From Paraburkholderia sp. BL21I4N1 (GTDB lineage: Bacteria; Pseudomonadota; Gammaproteobacteria; Burkholderiales; Burkholderiaceae), in contig NZ_PVEN01000001.1 in NCBI RefSeq assembly GCF_002973525.1, positions 1,054,001 to 1,118,000 on the forward strand: a DNA stretch of 64,000 nt, read 5' to 3'. A program made the translations under genes and the position numbers. Shown in pieces: positions 8,901 to 17,647 of the stretch. Within the stretch, counting starts at the first letter, position 1. Each line of letters opens with the position of its first letter. Below the pieces are notes generated by a model, which saw only the letters and a list, made by a program, of their open reading frames with translations, did not search any database and was not told the DNA's origin.

Positions 8901-9868
8901 TTCGCGTCCTCCAGTTCCTTGACCTGGTAGTACTGGAACACGGCCATCGGCACGAGCAGCAGCAACACCATCGCGACGGTGACGGCGGATGCCATCGGCC
9001 AGTCCATATCGTTGAAGAATTCATCCCACATGACACGGCCGATCATCAGCGTGTCGGCACCGCCGAGCAGTTCCGGAATCACGTACTCGCCCACCGCCGG
9101 AATGAACACCAGCAGACTGCCGGCGATAATGCCGTTCTTCGACAGCGGCAACGTAATGCGCGTGAACGCGGTCCACGGTTTGCAGCCCAGGTCGTAGGCC
9201 GCTTCGAGCAGCGTCAGATCCATCTTCACCAGATGCGCATACAACGGCATCACCATGAAGGGCAGGTAGGAATAGACCATGCCGATATAGACGCCAATAT
9301 CCGTGTGGTAGAGGCGCAACGGCGAATGAATCATGCCGATCGACATCAGCGTGTGATTGAGCAGACCGTCGTCCTTCAGGATGCCGATCCATGCATAGAC
9401 GCGAATCAGGAACGACGTCCAGAACGGCAGCATCACGCCCATCATCAGCAGGTTGCGTTTGGCCGGCTCCGAGCGGGCGATGTAATACGCGATCGGGTAG
9501 CCGATCAACAGGCAGAAGAAGGTCGAAACGGCGGCCATCTTCAACGAGCTGATATAGGTCGCGACGTACAGATCGTCCTGCAGCAGGAACGCGTAGTGCC
9601 CCAGCTGGATCGCGAAATGCACGATGCCGTCTTTGATCGTCATCAGATCCGTGTAGGGCGGAATGCCCAGACGCAGATCGGCGAAACTGATCTTCAGCAC
9701 CAGCACGAACGGCAACGCAAAAAACAGCGTGAGCCACAGGAACGGCACGCCGATCACAGTCGTGCGGCCAGACGGCACGAACATCGAGAGGCGTTTTTTC
9801 AGCGAGCCGAGCAGCCGGCTGCCGGACGGCGCGCCGAGCGCCACGGGGGAGGAGGTGGGATGGCTCAT
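8897..9868 (-). CDS. potH: Putrescine ABC transporter permease PotH
   Basis: The partner permease (323 aa) of the importer, PotB/PotH type, forming a heterodimer with PotI in the inner membrane. It has a cytoplasmic N-terminal extension of about 40 residues, then six membrane segments beginning at VIGVPFLWLTLFFALPFVLV. The EAA loop is LLEAAYDLGCKPWTAFTRIT, followed by the LPLSKNGIIAGSLLVFIPA helix typical of this subfamily. The start overlaps the potG stop by 4 bp and the stop overlaps potI by 4 bp. Confidence 0.93.
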   Translation of the reverse strand: MSHPTSSPVALGAPSGSRLLGSLKKRLSMFVPSGRTTVIGVPFLWLTLFFALPFVLVLKISFADLRLGIPPYTDLMTIKDGIVHFAIQLGHYAFLLQDDLYVATYISSLKMAAVSTFFCLLIGYPIAYYIARSEPAKRNLLMMGVMLPFWTSFLIRVYAWIGILKDDGLLNHTLMSIGMIHSPLRLYHTDIGVYIGMVYSYLPFMVMPLYAHLVKMDLTLLEAAYDLGCKPWTAFTRITLPLSKNGIIAGSLLVFIPAVGEYVIPELLGGADTLMIGRVMWDEFFNDMDWPMASAVTVAMVLLLLVPMAVFQYYQVKELEDAK

Positions 9869-11028
9869 TGCGTCAGCACCACGCCGCTAGCCGGCGACCA
9901 GTAGACGAACACGTCGTCGTTATAGGACGGCGCACCGTCGCTCATCAGGTGCGAGCTGGAGAGATTCGACACCACGGTCTTGCCGCTCGGCAGACGCACG
10001 TGATACAGCGAATAGCTGCCCATGTAGGCCACATCCGAGACCACGCCGCGCGCCCAGTTGTGCGGCGTCGACGGTTTGTCGAGCGACACCTTGACGCGTT
10101 CGGGGCGCACCGAGATGCCCACCGGCATGCCGAGCGGGCCGGTAATGCCGTGGCTCACGTAAATGCGCGATTCGAGCTCTTCGCTTTCCACGAAAATGTG
10201 GTCCGGCTCATCCGCGACGACCGTGCCTTCGAACAGATTGGTCGAGCCGATAAATTCGGCGGAGAAGCGGCTATTCGGAAACTCGTAGACCTGGCTGGGC
10301 GAACCGATCTGCACGATGCGGCCTTCGCTCATGACCGCGAGGCGGCCGGCCATGGTCATGGCTTCTTCCTGATCGTGCGTGACCATCACGCAGGTCACGT
10401 CGACCTTTTCGATAATGTTCACCAGTTCGAGCTGGGTCTTCTGGCGGATCTTTTTATCGAGCGCCGACATCGGCTCGTCGAGCAGCAGCAGCTTGGGGCG
10501 CTTGACCAGCGAACGGGCGAGCGCCACACGCTGCTGCTGGCCGCCTGACAACTGGTGCGGCTTGCGCTGGGCGTACTTGCTCATCTGCACGAGATTCAGC
10601 GCGTCGGCAACGCGTTCCTTGATCTCGTTCTTCGGCGTGCCTTCCTGCTTCAGGCCGAAGGCGATGTTCGCCTCCACGCTCATGTGCGGGAACAGCGCAT
10701 ACGACTGGAACATCATGTTGACCGGCCGCTTGTACGGCGGCATCGCGGCGAGATCTTCGCCGTCGACGAAAATGCGCCCGGACGTGACCGTCTCGAGCCC
10801 CGCGAGCATGCGCAGGAGAGTGGACTTGCCGCAGCCTGAGCTGCCGAGCAGCGCGAACAGTTCGTTCTTGGCGATGCTCAGGTTGACATTGTCGACAGCG
10901 GTGCTGTCGCCGAATTTCTTCACGACGTTTTCGATGCGGACGAATTCATCCGGTTTCGATTTTGTCGCTACTGCGGGGCGGGCCATCTGGGTGGCGCCGG
11001 CTGCGCTTTTTGAAGTCGTCGAGTTCAT
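9865..11028 (-). CDS. potG: Putrescine ABC transporter ATPase PotG
   Basis: The ATP-binding subunit of the putrescine importer (387 aa from ATG 11028). Motifs in order: Walker A GSSGCGKSTLLR, Q-loop MMFQSYALFPHMSV, signature LSGGQQQRVALARSL, Walker B LLLLDEPMSALD, and switch His in VTHDQEEAM. A C-terminal TOBE domain follows (GISVRPERVKV), as in PotA/PotG. The start is placed at the ATG preceded by AAGGAA; the reading frame extends upstream without a good ribosome site. A stable hairpin (11180-11209) lies in the 210-bp gap after potF. Confidence 0.94.
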   Translation of the reverse strand: MNSTTSKSAAGATQMARPAVATKSKPDEFVRIENVVKKFGDSTAVDNVNLSIAKNELFALLGSSGCGKSTLLRMLAGLETVTSGRIFVDGEDLAAMPPYKRPVNMMFQSYALFPHMSVEANIAFGLKQEGTPKNEIKERVADALNLVQMSKYAQRKPHQLSGGQQQRVALARSLVKRPKLLLLDEPMSALDKKIRQKTQLELVNIIEKVDVTCVMVTHDQEEAMTMAGRLAVMSEGRIVQIGSPSQVYEFPNSRFSAEFIGSTNLFEGTVVADEPDHIFVESEELESRIYVSHGITGPLGMPVGISVRPERVKVSLDKPSTPHNWARGVVSDVAYMGSYSLYHVRLPSGKTVVSNLSSSHLMSDGAPSYNDDVFVYWSPASGVVLTQ

Positions 11029-11179
11029 GATGTAACCATTCCTTGCGGATCGCGAGCGCAAGTGTCTCCCTGCGAGGCGCGGGAGGCGCCTTGCAACGTA
11101 CGCTGCGATCGGAATACATGGGACTGCGCGCGGCTGGGACGCTATAGCGCGCAGGCTGACTGCCGTTACTGCCATTCAT

Positions 11180-11209
11180 GCGCTCAGGGTTCGAGCGATC
11201 CCTGAGCGC
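11180..11209 (-). other. Intercistronic hairpin between potF and potG
   Basis: A perfect 10-bp stem, GCGCTCAGGG (11180-11189) with CCCTGAGCGC (11200-11209), and a 10-nt loop. It sits 30-59 nt past the potF stop in a 210-bp gap, with no T tract on the minus strand. It is therefore more likely a 3'-end stabiliser or partial terminator than a full terminator. Such elements after the binding-protein gene of ABC operons keep that protein in excess over the membrane parts. Confidence 0.6.
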
Positions 11210-11238
11210 GGGATCGAGGTTTCAGATTGCTGGTTTAA

Positions 11239-12360
11239 TCAATGACCGGTTTTAAGCTGCGCCCAAAGACGGTTTTCAAGGCGCAGAATATCGGTCGGCA
11301 TGGGTTTCATCAGCGTCATTTTGCTGAGTACGTCGTCGCCCGGATAAACGGTCTTGTCCTGGACGACAGCCGGCGTCACGAACTGGCGCGCGGCCTTGTT
11401 CGCGGTCGGGTAGAACACTTCGTTGGTGATCGCCGCGTTGACCTTCGGATCTTCAATGTAGTTGATCCACTTAAGGGCGGCCTCGGCGTGCGGCGCGTCT
11501 TTCGGAATCACCATCACGTCGAACCACAGCAAACCGCCTTCCTTCACGTTCGAGAACTTGATCTGATACGAGCGTTTCGCTTCGTCGGTGCGGCGGCTCG
11601 CAATACCGACGTCGCCGGACCAGCCCACGGCCACGCACACGTCGTTATTCGCGAGGTCGTTGATGTAGCCCGACGAGTTGAACTGGGTGATGTAAGGGCG
11701 GACTTTCTTCAGCACTTCGAACGCGGCCTGATAATCGGCGGGGTTCGTGCTGTTCGGGTCCTTATGCATGTATTGCAGCGTCGCCGCGAACACGTCGACG
11801 GCCTGGTCGAGGAACGATACGCCGCAGCCTTTCAGCTTCGAGAGGTTGGCGGGATCGAACACGAGCGCCCAGCTGTCCACCGGCGCATTGGCGCCGAGCG
11901 CTTTCTGCACCGCTTGCACGTTGTAGCCGATACCGTCGGTGCCGTAGGCCCAGGGCACACCGTACTGGTTGCCCGGGTCGGCGTCGGAGATCATCTTCAT
12001 CAGCACGGGGTCGAGATTCGCGAGGTTCGGCAGTTTCGATTTATCGAGCTTCTGATACACGCCGGCCTGAATCTGCTTGGCCATGTAGTTCGAGGTGGGC
12101 ACCACGATGTCGTAGCCGGAGCTGCCCGCGAGCAGTTTGGCCTGCAGCGTGTCGTCGCTATCGTAGTTGTCGTACTTGACCTTGATGCCGTCCTGCTTCT
12201 CGAAGTTCGGAATCGTGTCTTTCGCGATGTAATCCGACCAGTTATACACATTCAGTTCCGTGTCGGCCGCAAGGGCCGGCGTAACCGACAGCGCCGCAAA
12301 ACCCGCGAAGGCGAGCAGCGCGGCCCCCGCGACCGCATGACGAAGATGACTAACGCTCAT
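11239..12360 (-). CDS. potF: Periplasmic putrescine-binding protein PotF
   Basis: Solute-binding protein (373 aa) of the PotD/PotF family, which captures putrescine in the periplasm and delivers it to PotHI. Residues 1-29 are a signal peptide ending at PALA. The mature protein starts with the family block ELNVYNWSDYI and carries VPTSNYMAKQIQAG, WAYGTDGIGYN and VGWSGDVGIA, the blocks that line the ligand cleft in this family. The start ATG 12360 has AAGGGA about 9 bp upstream. It lies 71 bp downstream of the aminotransferase gene and 210 bp before potG. Confidence 0.94.
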   Translation of the reverse strand: MSVSHLRHAVAGAALLAFAGFAALSVTPALAADTELNVYNWSDYIAKDTIPNFEKQDGIKVKYDNYDSDDTLQAKLLAGSSGYDIVVPTSNYMAKQIQAGVYQKLDKSKLPNLANLDPVLMKMISDADPGNQYGVPWAYGTDGIGYNVQAVQKALGANAPVDSWALVFDPANLSKLKGCGVSFLDQAVDVFAATLQYMHKDPNSTNPADYQAAFEVLKKVRPYITQFNSSGYINDLANNDVCVAVGWSGDVGIASRRTDEAKRSYQIKFSNVKEGGLLWFDVMVIPKDAPHAEAALKWINYIEDPKVNAAITNEVFYPTANKAARQFVTPAVVQDKTVYPGDDVLSKMTLMKPMPTDILRLENRLWAQLKTGH

Positions 12361-12431
12361 GGTTTTTTCCCTTGATGTGAAGAACCGGCATGAGCGTGAG
12401 ATGTGGGTGCCCATGCCGGAACGGACTGCCG

Positions 12432-13871
12432 TTACGAAATACCGAGTTGTTGTGCGGTCGCATCGATGGCTTTTTTGGCCTTCGTGACGATCTCGTCGAT
12501 TTCCAGCTTGTTGATCACCAGCGGCGGCGACAGGAGCATGCGGTCGCCGGTGGCGCGCATGATCAGGTTGCCGTTGAAACAGAAGTCGCGGCAGATCGTG
12601 CCGACATCGCCGCCGTTCGCGAAGCGCTTGCGCGCCTGCGGGTCTTGCGCGAGTTGCAGACCGGCCACCAGACCCGCGCCGGAGATTTCGCCGACGATCG
12701 GGTGATTGGCGAACGTGTCGCGCAGCTTCTTCTGGAAGTACGGACCCGTCTCGGTCTTGACGCGTTCGACGATCTTCTCGTCGCGCAGCAGCTTGAGATT
12801 GGCGACCGCGACCGCGGCCGCGACCGGATGGCCGGAGTAGGTGAGGCCGTGATTGAAATCGCCGCCTTCCACAATGACCTTGGCGACGCGATCATGCAGA
12901 CCGACCGCACCCATCGGCACATAGCCGCTCGTCAAACCCTTTGCCATCGTGATCAGATCCGGCTCGAAACCGAAGTGCTGATGCGCGAACCATTCGCCGG
13001 TGCGACCGAACCCGCCGATCACTTCGTCGGCGACCAGCAGAATGTCGTACTTGCGGCAGATGCGCTGAATTTCCGGCCAGTACGTGGCGGCCGGGAAAAT
13101 CACGCCGCCCGCTCCCTGGAAAGGCTCACCGATGAACGCGGCCACGTTGTCCGCGCCGATTTCGAGAATCTTCGCTTCCAGCTGTTGCGCGCGGGCCAGA
13201 CCGAATTCTTCCGGCGTCAGATTGCCTTGCGCTTCGCCGAAGAAATACGGCTGGTCGATATGCACGATGTTCTCGACTTTCGAGGGCATCTGCTCGTGCA
13301 TGTAACCCATGCCGCCGAGCGTGCCGCCCGCGATCGTCGAACCGTGATAGCCGTTCTTGCGCGAGATCACGACCTTCTTCGACGGCTTGCCTTGCGCCGC
13401 CCAGTAATGGTGGACGATGCGCAACACCGTGTCGTTGCCTTCCGAACCGCTGTTGCAGTAGAAGAAGTGATTGAACGGCGCCGGCGCGAGTTCGGCGAGC
13501 AACGCCGACAGTTCGATCACCGGCGGGTGCGTGGTCTTGAAGAAGGTGTTGTAGAACGGCAGCTCCTGCATCTGCTTATATGCGGCATCGGCCAGTTCCT
13601 TACGGCCATACCCCACGTTCACGCACCACAGGCCGGCCATGCCGTCGATCACCTTGTTGCCGTCCGAATCCCACAGATACACGCCTTCGGCCTTGACGAT
13701 CACGCGGCTGCCGGCGCGGTTCAGCGCACCCATATCCGAGAACGGATGGATGTGATGCGCGGCGTCGAGCGCGCGGTATTCGGCAGTGGTGCGTTGTTGC
13801 GTGGCTTGTGCCGCGGCGGCGCTTGGCACGGCCGGTTGTACGTATGCGACTTCTTCTGTTCTGTAGCTCAT
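12432..13871 (-). CDS. spuC: Class III aminotransferase, putrescine-pyruvate type
   Basis: PLP-dependent class III aminotransferase (479 aa), fold type I. The PLP-binding lysine is in TMAKGLTSGYVPMG, the preceding Asp in LLVADEVIGGFGRTG, and the phosphate-site block is YCNSGSEGNDTVLR. Sequence style and length match SpuC/YhxA-type enzymes that transfer the putrescine amino group to pyruvate, giving 4-aminobutyraldehyde. Its place between puuA and potF supports a polyamine substrate, and it offers a bypass of the gamma-glutamyl route. Other omega-amine substrates cannot be excluded from sequence. The gap to puuA is 27 bp. Confidence 0.87.
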   Translation of the reverse strand: MSYRTEEVAYVQPAVPSAAAAQATQQRTTAEYRALDAAHHIHPFSDMGALNRAGSRVIVKAEGVYLWDSDGNKVIDGMAGLWCVNVGYGRKELADAAYKQMQELPFYNTFFKTTHPPVIELSALLAELAPAPFNHFFYCNSGSEGNDTVLRIVHHYWAAQGKPSKKVVISRKNGYHGSTIAGGTLGGMGYMHEQMPSKVENIVHIDQPYFFGEAQGNLTPEEFGLARAQQLEAKILEIGADNVAAFIGEPFQGAGGVIFPAATYWPEIQRICRKYDILLVADEVIGGFGRTGEWFAHQHFGFEPDLITMAKGLTSGYVPMGAVGLHDRVAKVIVEGGDFNHGLTYSGHPVAAAVAVANLKLLRDEKIVERVKTETGPYFQKKLRDTFANHPIVGEISGAGLVAGLQLAQDPQARKRFANGGDVGTICRDFCFNGNLIMRATGDRMLLSPPLVINKLEIDEIVTKAKKAIDATAQQLGIS

Positions 13872-13898
13872 ACTGCCTCCAGTTTTTTTGCGTTTGCC

Positions 13899-15233
13899 TT
13901 AGACGTGCAGCAGCAAATGCCGGCGTTCCCACGAACTGATCACGCGGAAGAACGCTTCATATTCGGTTTCTTTCAGTGCGAGGTAAGCCTTCACGAACTT
14001 CTCGCCGAGTACTTCGGCGATCGGCTCGCACGCGCCCATCAACGTCAGGCCCTCTTCGAGATTGCGCGGCAGCTGGTACGGCAATTCGTACCCGTCGCTG
14101 AGCAGCGGCTCGGTGGCTTCCAGGTTCTGCGTCATGCCGAGATAACCGGCGGCGAGCGTGGCGGCGATGGCCAGATACGGATTGCAATCCACGCCCGGAA
14201 TGCGGTTTTCGATGCGGCGCGCGGCCGGCCCCGAATGCGGAATCCGGAAACCCACCGTGCGGTTGTCGTAACCCCACGCCACGTTGATCGGCGCGGCCAT
14301 GAAACGCGACAGACGGCGATACGAGTTGATGTACGGCGCGAAGATCGGCATCAGCGCCGGCGTGTACTTCTGCAAACCGGCGATATAACCCGTGAACATC
14401 GAAGTCGGCTTGCCGTCCGCACCGGTGAACAGGTTGAGGCCGGTTTCCTCGTCGACGAGGCTTTGATGCATGTGCATCGCCGAGCCGGGTTCGCCTTCCA
14501 TCGGCTTGGCCATGAAGGTCGCGTACATCTTGTGGCGCAGCGCGGCTTCACGCACCGTGCGCTTGAACAGGAACACGCTGTCGGCGAGCTTCAGCGGATC
14601 GCCGTGCATGAAGTTGATTTCCATCTGCGCGGCGCCGACTTCGTGAATCAGCGTGTCGACTTCCAGTTCCTGCACCTCGCAGTATTCATAGATGTCTTCG
14701 AACAGCGGATCGAATTCGTTGACCGCTTCGATCGAATACGCCTGACGTCCGGTTTCCGGACGGCCCGTACGGCCGATCGGCGGTTGCAGCGGCAGATCCG
14801 GGTCTTTATTCATGTCGACCAGATAGAACTCCAGCTCCGGCGCGATAACCGGCTTCCAGCCCTTGGCCTTGTAGAGTTCGAGCACACGGCGCAACACGCG
14901 GCGCGGCGAAATCGCGACGGGTGTGCCGTCGAAGTGAACGCAATCGTGAATCACCTGGGCGGTCGGATCGATGGCCCACGGAATCATGCGGATGGTGCTG
15001 GCGTCGGGAACGCAAACCATGTCCGGATCGGTGACGCCGGTGAGCGTGCCGTCTTCCGGATAGTCCCCTGTGACGGTCTGGATCATCACCGCCTGCGGCA
15101 AGCGCATGGACTCGCCGGATTCGAACTTGCTGCGCGGAATGATCTTGCCGCGTGCGATCCCGGCCATATCCGGAATGATCGCTTCGATTTCGGTGACGCG
15201 GTTCTTCTTCAGAAAATCGTCGATTTCATGCAT
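13899..15233 (-). CDS. puuA: Gamma-glutamylputrescine synthetase
   Basis: Glutamine-synthetase-fold ligase (444 aa) that joins glutamate to putrescine using ATP, the first step of the Puu pathway. The N-terminal beta-grasp domain carries EAIIPDMAGIARGKIIP. The catalytic domain has ELEFYLVD and HEVGAAQMEINF (metal-binding Glu/His), the MHMHQSL block, and the NRTVGFRIPHSGPAARRIENR ATP-site region. The start is set at ATG 15233 with a weak AGAGAG site; upstream in-frame sequence overlaps nothing conserved. It follows puuD by 31 bp. Confidence 0.92.
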   Translation of the reverse strand: MHEIDDFLKKNRVTEIEAIIPDMAGIARGKIIPRSKFESGESMRLPQAVMIQTVTGDYPEDGTLTGVTDPDMVCVPDASTIRMIPWAIDPTAQVIHDCVHFDGTPVAISPRRVLRRVLELYKAKGWKPVIAPELEFYLVDMNKDPDLPLQPPIGRTGRPETGRQAYSIEAVNEFDPLFEDIYEYCEVQELEVDTLIHEVGAAQMEINFMHGDPLKLADSVFLFKRTVREAALRHKMYATFMAKPMEGEPGSAMHMHQSLVDEETGLNLFTGADGKPTSMFTGYIAGLQKYTPALMPIFAPYINSYRRLSRFMAAPINVAWGYDNRTVGFRIPHSGPAARRIENRIPGVDCNPYLAIAATLAAGYLGMTQNLEATEPLLSDGYELPYQLPRNLEEGLTLMGACEPIAEVLGEKFVKAYLALKETEYEAFFRVISSWERRHLLLHV

Positions 15234-15264
15234 TTTTATCTCTCTGTTTTGGTGCGCGACCGGC

Positions 15265-16059
15265 TCAGGCATGCGTGGCAGCGGCGGATGCCGCGCCATA
15301 GCCGGCCTTGGTGCGCATTCGATCGCGGCAGGCGTCGCCGAACGCGCGAAAGATCGCGGTGGATAACGTGTCGTTGGCATGCTTCCATTCCGGGTGCCAC
15401 TGCACACCCAGCGCGAACGCACGCGCTCCGCTTACGCTCACCGCTTCGATCAAGCCGTCCGGCGCGATGGCTTCGGCCGTAAGGCCGGCGCCTAACCGCT
15501 CGACGCCCTGACCGTGCAATGAATTCACCCGCGCTTCATTCGTGCCGCCCGCTAGGCGCTGCAACAAGCCGCCCTGCGTCAGCGCGATCGAATGCGACGG
15601 TGCGTATTGCACGTCGAGGTCGTCTTCCTTGTTCTCGCGGTGGTCGCTCAAGCCGGCCACCGCGTGAACGCTTTGATGCAACGTCCCGCCGAACACCACG
15701 TTCATTTCCTGGAAGCCCCGGCAGACGGCGAGTACCGGCACACCCGCTGCGATGGCCGCGCGCAGTAGCGGCAACGTCGTCGCGTCGCGCGCGGCGTCGT
15801 GCAGCGTGCCCGGCGCGCTGGGTTCGCCGCCGTAGCGGTGCGGCTCGACATTCGAATAGCTGCCGGTAAAGAGCAGGCCGTCGACCGTCGCGAGTACATC
15901 GGCGCTGGACTGACGTTCGCCGAGTGCCGGCAGCAACATGGCCAGCGCTTGCGAGCCGTCCACGATCGCGGCGATGTACTTTTCGCCGACCACATGCGAT
16001 GGGTGGACTCCCATCATCGTTCTGTCGGCGCTAATGCCGACCAGGGGTTTGTTTCGCAT
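15265..16059 (-). CDS. puuD: Gamma-glutamyl-GABA hydrolase
   Basis: Class I glutamine-amidotransferase-like hydrolase (264 aa, close to 254 aa of E. coli PuuD) that cleaves gamma-glutamyl-GABA to glutamate and GABA. The nucleophile Cys is in VLAVCRGFQEMNV, and the His/Glu pair is in GVQWHPEWKH. The N-terminus MRNKPLVGISADR is the family start, which fixes ATG 16059; longer reading upstream is unlike the family. It is the first gene of the 12.4-kb minus-strand putrescine operon. The C-terminus is Ala-rich. Confidence 0.92.
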   Translation of the reverse strand: MRNKPLVGISADRTMMGVHPSHVVGEKYIAAIVDGSQALAMLLPALGERQSSADVLATVDGLLFTGSYSNVEPHRYGGEPSAPGTLHDAARDATTLPLLRAAIAAGVPVLAVCRGFQEMNVVFGGTLHQSVHAVAGLSDHRENKEDDLDVQYAPSHSIALTQGGLLQRLAGGTNEARVNSLHGQGVERLGAGLTAEAIAPDGLIEAVSVSGARAFALGVQWHPEWKHANDTLSTAIFRAFGDACRDRMRTKAGYGAASAAATHA

Positions 16060-16988
16060 AACAGATAGACGTGTGTGTTCCCCGCGGGACGCGGCACGAA
16101 CAACGTTAAACACAGCGCGGCACGATTCCGCAGCCGGACGCGGAGCGTCAAGCCACCGGAGTGGTGCAGGGGGCGGGCGTTTGCGACAACGCGCCGCGCG
16201 TGGTCTTAGGGCGGGTCGTTCGATTCCATCCGCTGCGGTGCACCAGCACTCGGTGCTGCGTGAAACGCATGGGCGGCGGACAGCACCGCACACGCGGGAC
16301 CGCAGAGCCCCAAAGAGGCCGCGCTCACGCAAACGGATGAATCGAACGACGAAAGGAGGGAGGCGCTACGGCAGCAGCGACGCGACTTCATCCGTGCGAA
16401 CGGCAATGAAGGCGCGCGCGGAGATAGAGTTGTGACGTCGAACGGAACGGCGGGACAGGATCGTGAAGACGGACAGAAAGCGGCGGAACGCAAGGCTGCC
16501 GTTGCTGCCGTCGGCGATGGCGCCGTCAGCGCGAGGACAACTCGCCTGACTTCGATTCCATCTCACCAAAGGGCCTCGGACTCTCACGATTACACTCGAC
16601 TGGCGACGTTGAAAGTATTGAACGGCCTGCTCGAAATCCGCACAAGGCGTTTAAAGAAACAGGACGCTGGGATGATCTTCTCTTACCGATGCGAAGCGGG
16701 TTCGCTGCGCCGCAAAACACCCTTTCGGGCTCTGTGACGTTGGTATGAAGATCGCCTGTGAACCAGCATATACGAGCCAATAATGCCGTCAAATCATTTT
16801 TATAAAAGATTTATCAGGGCTTTCCCGAGGGGGTAGCTAGAATCCCAGCCGGTGGGAACAATCGTTGCGCCAGTCATATTTCGGAATCCTTTCAGGGTTT
16901 TCCCCAGCGGCGCAACGATTAAAGTGATTAGAATATTCAACACTCGCGGGCACACGTTGCCCGAGTCCACACGCCCCGATCGTCCTCC
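16060..16988. promoter_or_regulatory. 929-bp divergent control region puuD / puuR with inverted repeats
   Basis: No convincing gene. The short open frames here are Arg/Ser-rich with no family features. The half next to puuR is AT-richer and holds two symmetric elements. An imperfect palindrome lies at 16791-16812 (AAATC...GATTT around TTTTATAAAA). A perfect 12-bp inverted repeat, AATCGTTGCGCC at 16860-16871 and GGCGCAACGATT at 16909-16920, has 37 bp between its arms. The second lies 69-129 bp upstream of the puuR start and is a good candidate operator or leader hairpin. I could not place -35/-10 boxes with confidence. Confidence 0.5.
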
Positions 16989-17558
16989 ATGTCAGAGAAC
17001 CTAGCGATGTCCATAGAAGTAGCAACCCGTCTGCAGTACATCCGCAAGAAGAACGGCTTGTCCCAGCGTGAACTTGCGAAACGGGCGGGCGTGACCAACG
17101 GCACGATCTCGCTGATCGAGCAGAACCGCGTGAGCCCCTCGGTGGGCTCGCTGAAGAAATTGCTCGAATGCATACCCATGAGTCTCGCCGAGTTCTTTAC
17201 CTTCGAGGTCGAAGTAGAACGATCGGTCGTTTCGCGCCGCGCGGACATGCCGAACCTCGGCAATGAGTCGATCGAGTTCTATCTGGCGGGCTCGAGTATC
17301 AAAGACCGCAACATGGGCATTCTGCGCGAGGTCTATCAGCCGCTGTCGGACACCGGTCCGGAAATGCTGGAGCACGCGGGTCACGAGGGCGGCGTGGTGG
17401 TCCGCGGGCAACTCGAACTGACTGTCGACGGCACCACGTGGCTGCTGGATCCCGGCGACAGCTATTACTTCGAAAGCCGTTTGCCGCACCGTTTTCGCAA
17501 TCCCAGCGCGGAGCATCTCTGCGAGGTCGTGTCGGCCAATTCGCCTCCCACGTTCTGA
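16989..17558 (+). CDS. puuR: PuuR-like transcriptional repressor (XRE HTH plus cupin)
   Basis: A 189-aa regulator built like E. coli PuuR (185 aa). Residues 12-65 are a lambda-repressor-type HTH (GLSQRELAKRAGVTNGTISL), and residues 110-185 are a cupin (GGVVVRGQLELTVDG, DSYYFESRLPHRF). It ends SANSPPTF, close to the E. coli ending. PuuR binds upstream of puu genes and is released by putrescine. It diverges from the puuD operon and is followed by puuC at 90 bp, so it probably controls both directions. A second ATG at 17007 is possible; neither start has a clear ribosome site. Confidence 0.88.
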   Translation: MSENLAMSIEVATRLQYIRKKNGLSQRELAKRAGVTNGTISLIEQNRVSPSVGSLKKLLECIPMSLAEFFTFEVEVERSVVSRRADMPNLGNESIEFYLAGSSIKDRNMGILREVYQPLSDTGPEMLEHAGHEGGVVVRGQLELTVDGTTWLLDPGDSYYFESRLPHRFRNPSAEHLCEVVSANSPPTF

Positions 17559-17647
17559 AGACTCCGCGCCAACGCGCCACGCCGCAATTCAATGCCGCAT
17601 GAAGTCGATGCCGGTCCGCGTCGTGCGCATAACAATGAGGCATCCTG

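Noticed and set aside
12390..15482. A 1030-codon open frame on the plus strand
   Set aside because: It is antisense to potF start, spuC and puuA, whose frames carry full enzyme motifs. Its translation is Arg/His/Asp-rich in the way expected for the shadow of GC-rich genes.
16432..16737. 101-codon open frame in the puuD-puuR gap
   Set aside because: No ribosome site and no recognisable family; it lies in a regulatory region and its composition is not protein-like.
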